Source: Candidatus Segatella caccae (GTDB lineage Bacteria; Bacteroidota; Bacteroidia; Bacteroidales; Bacteroidaceae). From it: 6,730 nucleotides of DNA. The notes below the pieces were generated by a model that was given only the letters and a program-made list of their open reading frames with translations, was not told the origin of the DNA and did not search any database. Below, piece by piece: positions 6,568 through 6,730 of this stretch; position 1 is the first letter of the stretch, and every line of letters begins with the position of its first letter. The translations under genes and the position numbers were made by a program. The DNA lies in assembly GCA_900556395.1 (NCBI GenBank), contig USOQ01000099.1:1-6730 (forward strand), read 5' to 3'.

Positions 6568-6638
6568 TATTTACCTTTAACTAATAACCTATCACAATCT
6601 ATTACCTAACTAAAAACCTAAAACTTATAATTCTGATG

Positions 6639-6646
6639 CAAAGATA
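6639..6646 (-). promoter_or_regulatory. Promoter -7 box facing the MATE gene
   Basis: On the minus strand, 6646-6639 reads TATCTTTG followed by CA, an exact match to the Bacteroidetes -7 box TAnnTTTG. No good TTG lies 19-21 bases upstream, so the -33 half is weak. Transcription would start near 6633 and run toward the MATE gene through the repeats and the terminator at 6353-6324. Confidence 0.5.
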
Positions 6647-6730
6647 CGGCTAATCTTCTAAACAGCCATACTTTTGCCTGTTTTTTTGCATGAAAATAAC
6701 ATTTTTTTTACTTCTATCCCCAAAATGTGT

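Larger units (their letters stand above)
6320..6633 (-). ncRNA. Candidate non-coding RNA or MATE leader of about 310 nt
   Basis: The span is defined by a -7 box at 6646-6639 and the terminator at 6353-6324 on the minus strand. No convincing protein is encoded. The longest ATG-started reading frame I noticed is MLFIRKIKPNR (11 codons, ATG near 6462), followed in frame after TAG by a Lys-rich run to a TAA at 6358-6356. The RNA would contain three related repeat units in its 5' half and an 8-bp hairpin (GAAAAGCA 6452-6459 with TGCTTTTC 6465-6472). I do not recognise a known RNA family. It may be an independent small RNA, or a conditional leader for the efflux gene. Confidence 0.35.

Overview
The window looks like a chromosomal segment from a Bacteroidales bacterium, most likely Prevotella/Segatella. 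The evidence is a DUF4923-type exported protein, a Bacteroidetes-style single-chain M16 peptidase, recurring TAnnTTTGCA promoter boxes (the Bacteroidetes -7 element), and start codons without clear Shine-Dalgarno sequences. Genus is inference; I ran no database search. No rRNA, tRNA, insertion sequence, phage gene or CRISPR array is visible.

Layout. 1-311 is non-coding: nothing recognisable in 1-74, a period-9 inverted-repeat element at 75-182, and a hairpin terminator at 233-256 for the gene that follows. 312-1202 (-) encodes an exported DUF4923 protein with a long Lys/Thr/Ala-rich linker. 1203-1479 is a divergent promoter region with an imperfect palindrome at 1362-1395. 1480-1672 (+) is a small gene split by an apparent one-base frameshift. 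It has its own promoter (1448-1455) and a strong terminator (1675-1720) two bases after its stop. A second copy of the period-9 element lies at 1749-1862. 1889-4717 (-) encodes a secreted M16 zinc protease of 942 aa. The 174-base gap at 4718-4891 holds its promoter, a 13-bp inverted repeat and most of a four-unit 11-bp direct-repeat array that runs into the end of the next gene. 4892-6295 (-) encodes a 12-helix MATE efflux transporter. 6296-6730 has no convincing protein gene. It holds a -7 promoter box on the minus strand (6639-6646), tandem repeats, and a hairpin terminator (6324-6353) ending about 25 bases before the MATE start. In 6647-6730 I see only AT-rich sequence that may hold upstream promoter elements.

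How the parts fit. The three large genes all read on the minus strand, but each seems to be a separate transcription unit, so I do not infer a shared pathway. The protease and the DUF4923 protein are cell-envelope proteins, and the transporter sits in the inner membrane. The parts most worth a second look are outside the large genes: the broken small gene, the leader or orphan RNA upstream of the efflux pump, the two period-9 elements, and the helically phased repeat array upstream of the protease promoter.
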